A stretch of DNA of 6,883 nucleotides from Pseudomonadota bacterium. Lineage in GTDB: Bacteria > Pseudomonadota > Gammaproteobacteria > Burkholderiales > Thiobacillaceae. The notes below the pieces were generated by a model. The model worked only from the letters and a program-made list of their open reading frames with translations. It ran no database searches and was not told where the DNA came from. Below are positions 6,511 through 6,883 of this stretch, piece after piece. The position numbers and the translations under genes are program-made. The stretch spans positions 1 to 6,883 of the forward strand of contig JAJXXS010000364.1 of assembly GCA_021780975.1 (NCBI GenBank). Direction: 5' to 3'. Numbering within the stretch: position 1 is the first letter of the stretch; each line of letters begins with the position of its first letter.

Positions 6511-6883
6511 GAGCCCGAGCCTTCATCGACGGAAAAAGCCTGCAAGGCCAGACCGGCAGCGGCAATGCCGCGCTGTAGTTCGCCTTTGGCCGTCGCCAGT
6601 CTGGCCGCGCTGTGCGGGCTGGAGAGTTGCACATGAACACTCTCCCCGACCAGCCTCAGGCGCGCCTGCACATGTCCCAGGCGCGGCAGGTCCAGGGTCA
6701 GGGTGCTGGTCCATGTCCGCGCGGAGGCAGCGCCCTGGGGCGCGCCATCCTCGTCTTCGACCTGCAGCCTCCACTGCATCTCCTGGCCAGGCCAGAGCGG
6801 CCCCTGCCACACCAGCACGCCCTGTGTGAGATAGGCCAGTTGCTGCTGCACGACGGGAACCAGCGGCTGCGGCACCACCTGCC
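6507..6883 (-). CDS. fliK: Flagellar hook-length control protein FliK, C-terminal part; 5' end outside the window
   Basis: Only the last 124 or so codons are present; the frame is open to the right edge, so the GTG codons near 6878 are internal. The segment matches the FliK C-terminal (Flg_hook) domain: QQQLAYLTQGVLVWQGPLWPG followed by MQWRLQVEDE, then LDLPRLGHVQARLRLVGESV (the LPxLGxVxARLxL pattern), and a final helix GELQRGIAAAGLALQAFSVD. In known FliK this domain contacts the FlhB C-terminal domain to trigger the export switch. That fits the overlap with fhlB directly downstream. Because the N-terminal ruler region is not visible, I cannot tell whether this is the main FliK or a shorter FliK-like paralogue. 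Confidence 0.82.
   Translation of the reverse strand, partial: QVVPQPLVPVVQQQLAYLTQGVLVWQGPLWPGQEMQWRLQVEDEDGAPQGAASARTWTSTLTLDLPRLGHVQARLRLVGESVHVQLSSPHSAARLATAKGELQRGIAAAGLALQAFSVDEGSGS

Overview
The window is dense, GC-rich chromosomal DNA from a flagellated proteobacterium, most likely a betaproteobacterium. The reasons are the glutaminyl-tRNA synthetase and Hsp33 sequences, the FliK/FhlB pair, a CheV-type coupling protein and a GGDEF protein with an N-terminal region of a kind I recall from betaproteobacterial GGDEF proteins. I cannot name genus or species from the sequence alone. There are no rRNA or tRNA genes, CRISPR arrays, insertion sequences, phage genes or other signs of recent transfer.

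Left part, plus strand (1-1990): the 3' two thirds of glnS, entering from beyond the left edge, overlaps the start of hslO (redox-regulated chaperone Hsp33). The two look like a translationally coupled housekeeping unit. Next comes an unrecognised small gene on the minus strand (2040-2465). It encodes a 141-residue protein with a Gln/Ala-rich helical N-terminus, a Pro/Ala/Gln linker and a Gly-rich hydrophobic tail. It converges on hslO across a short gap with GC-rich inverted repeats. Its upstream region (2466-2689) is shared with a divergent diguanylate cyclase gene (2690-4210, plus), which has an intact GGEEF active site and an RxxD inhibitory site.

Right part, minus strand (4218-6883): read in the direction of transcription, the order is the 3' end of fliK (hook-length control), fhlB (a free-standing FlhB C-terminal-domain protein), a soluble PAS-containing chemoreceptor gene and cheV (CheW-receiver fusion). 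fliK/fhlB and receptor/cheV each overlap by ATGA. Between the two pairs is a good candidate for a sigma-28 (FliA) promoter, TAAA-N15-GTCGATAT, whose -35 element uses the stop codon of fhlB. The PAS receptor and cheV therefore look like a late flagellar transcription unit placed behind an export/hook gene pair.

Functionally, the right half combines flagellar assembly, a cytoplasmic sensory receptor with its own phosphorylatable coupling protein, and a convergent c-di-GMP synthase only 7 bases away. This suggests a motility/sessility control neighbourhood. All protein families except the 141-residue protein are recognisable. I see no clear evidence of an entirely new biological system. The most useful leads are the sigma-28 promoter, the receptor-CheV pair, the unknown small protein and its hairpin-containing leader.
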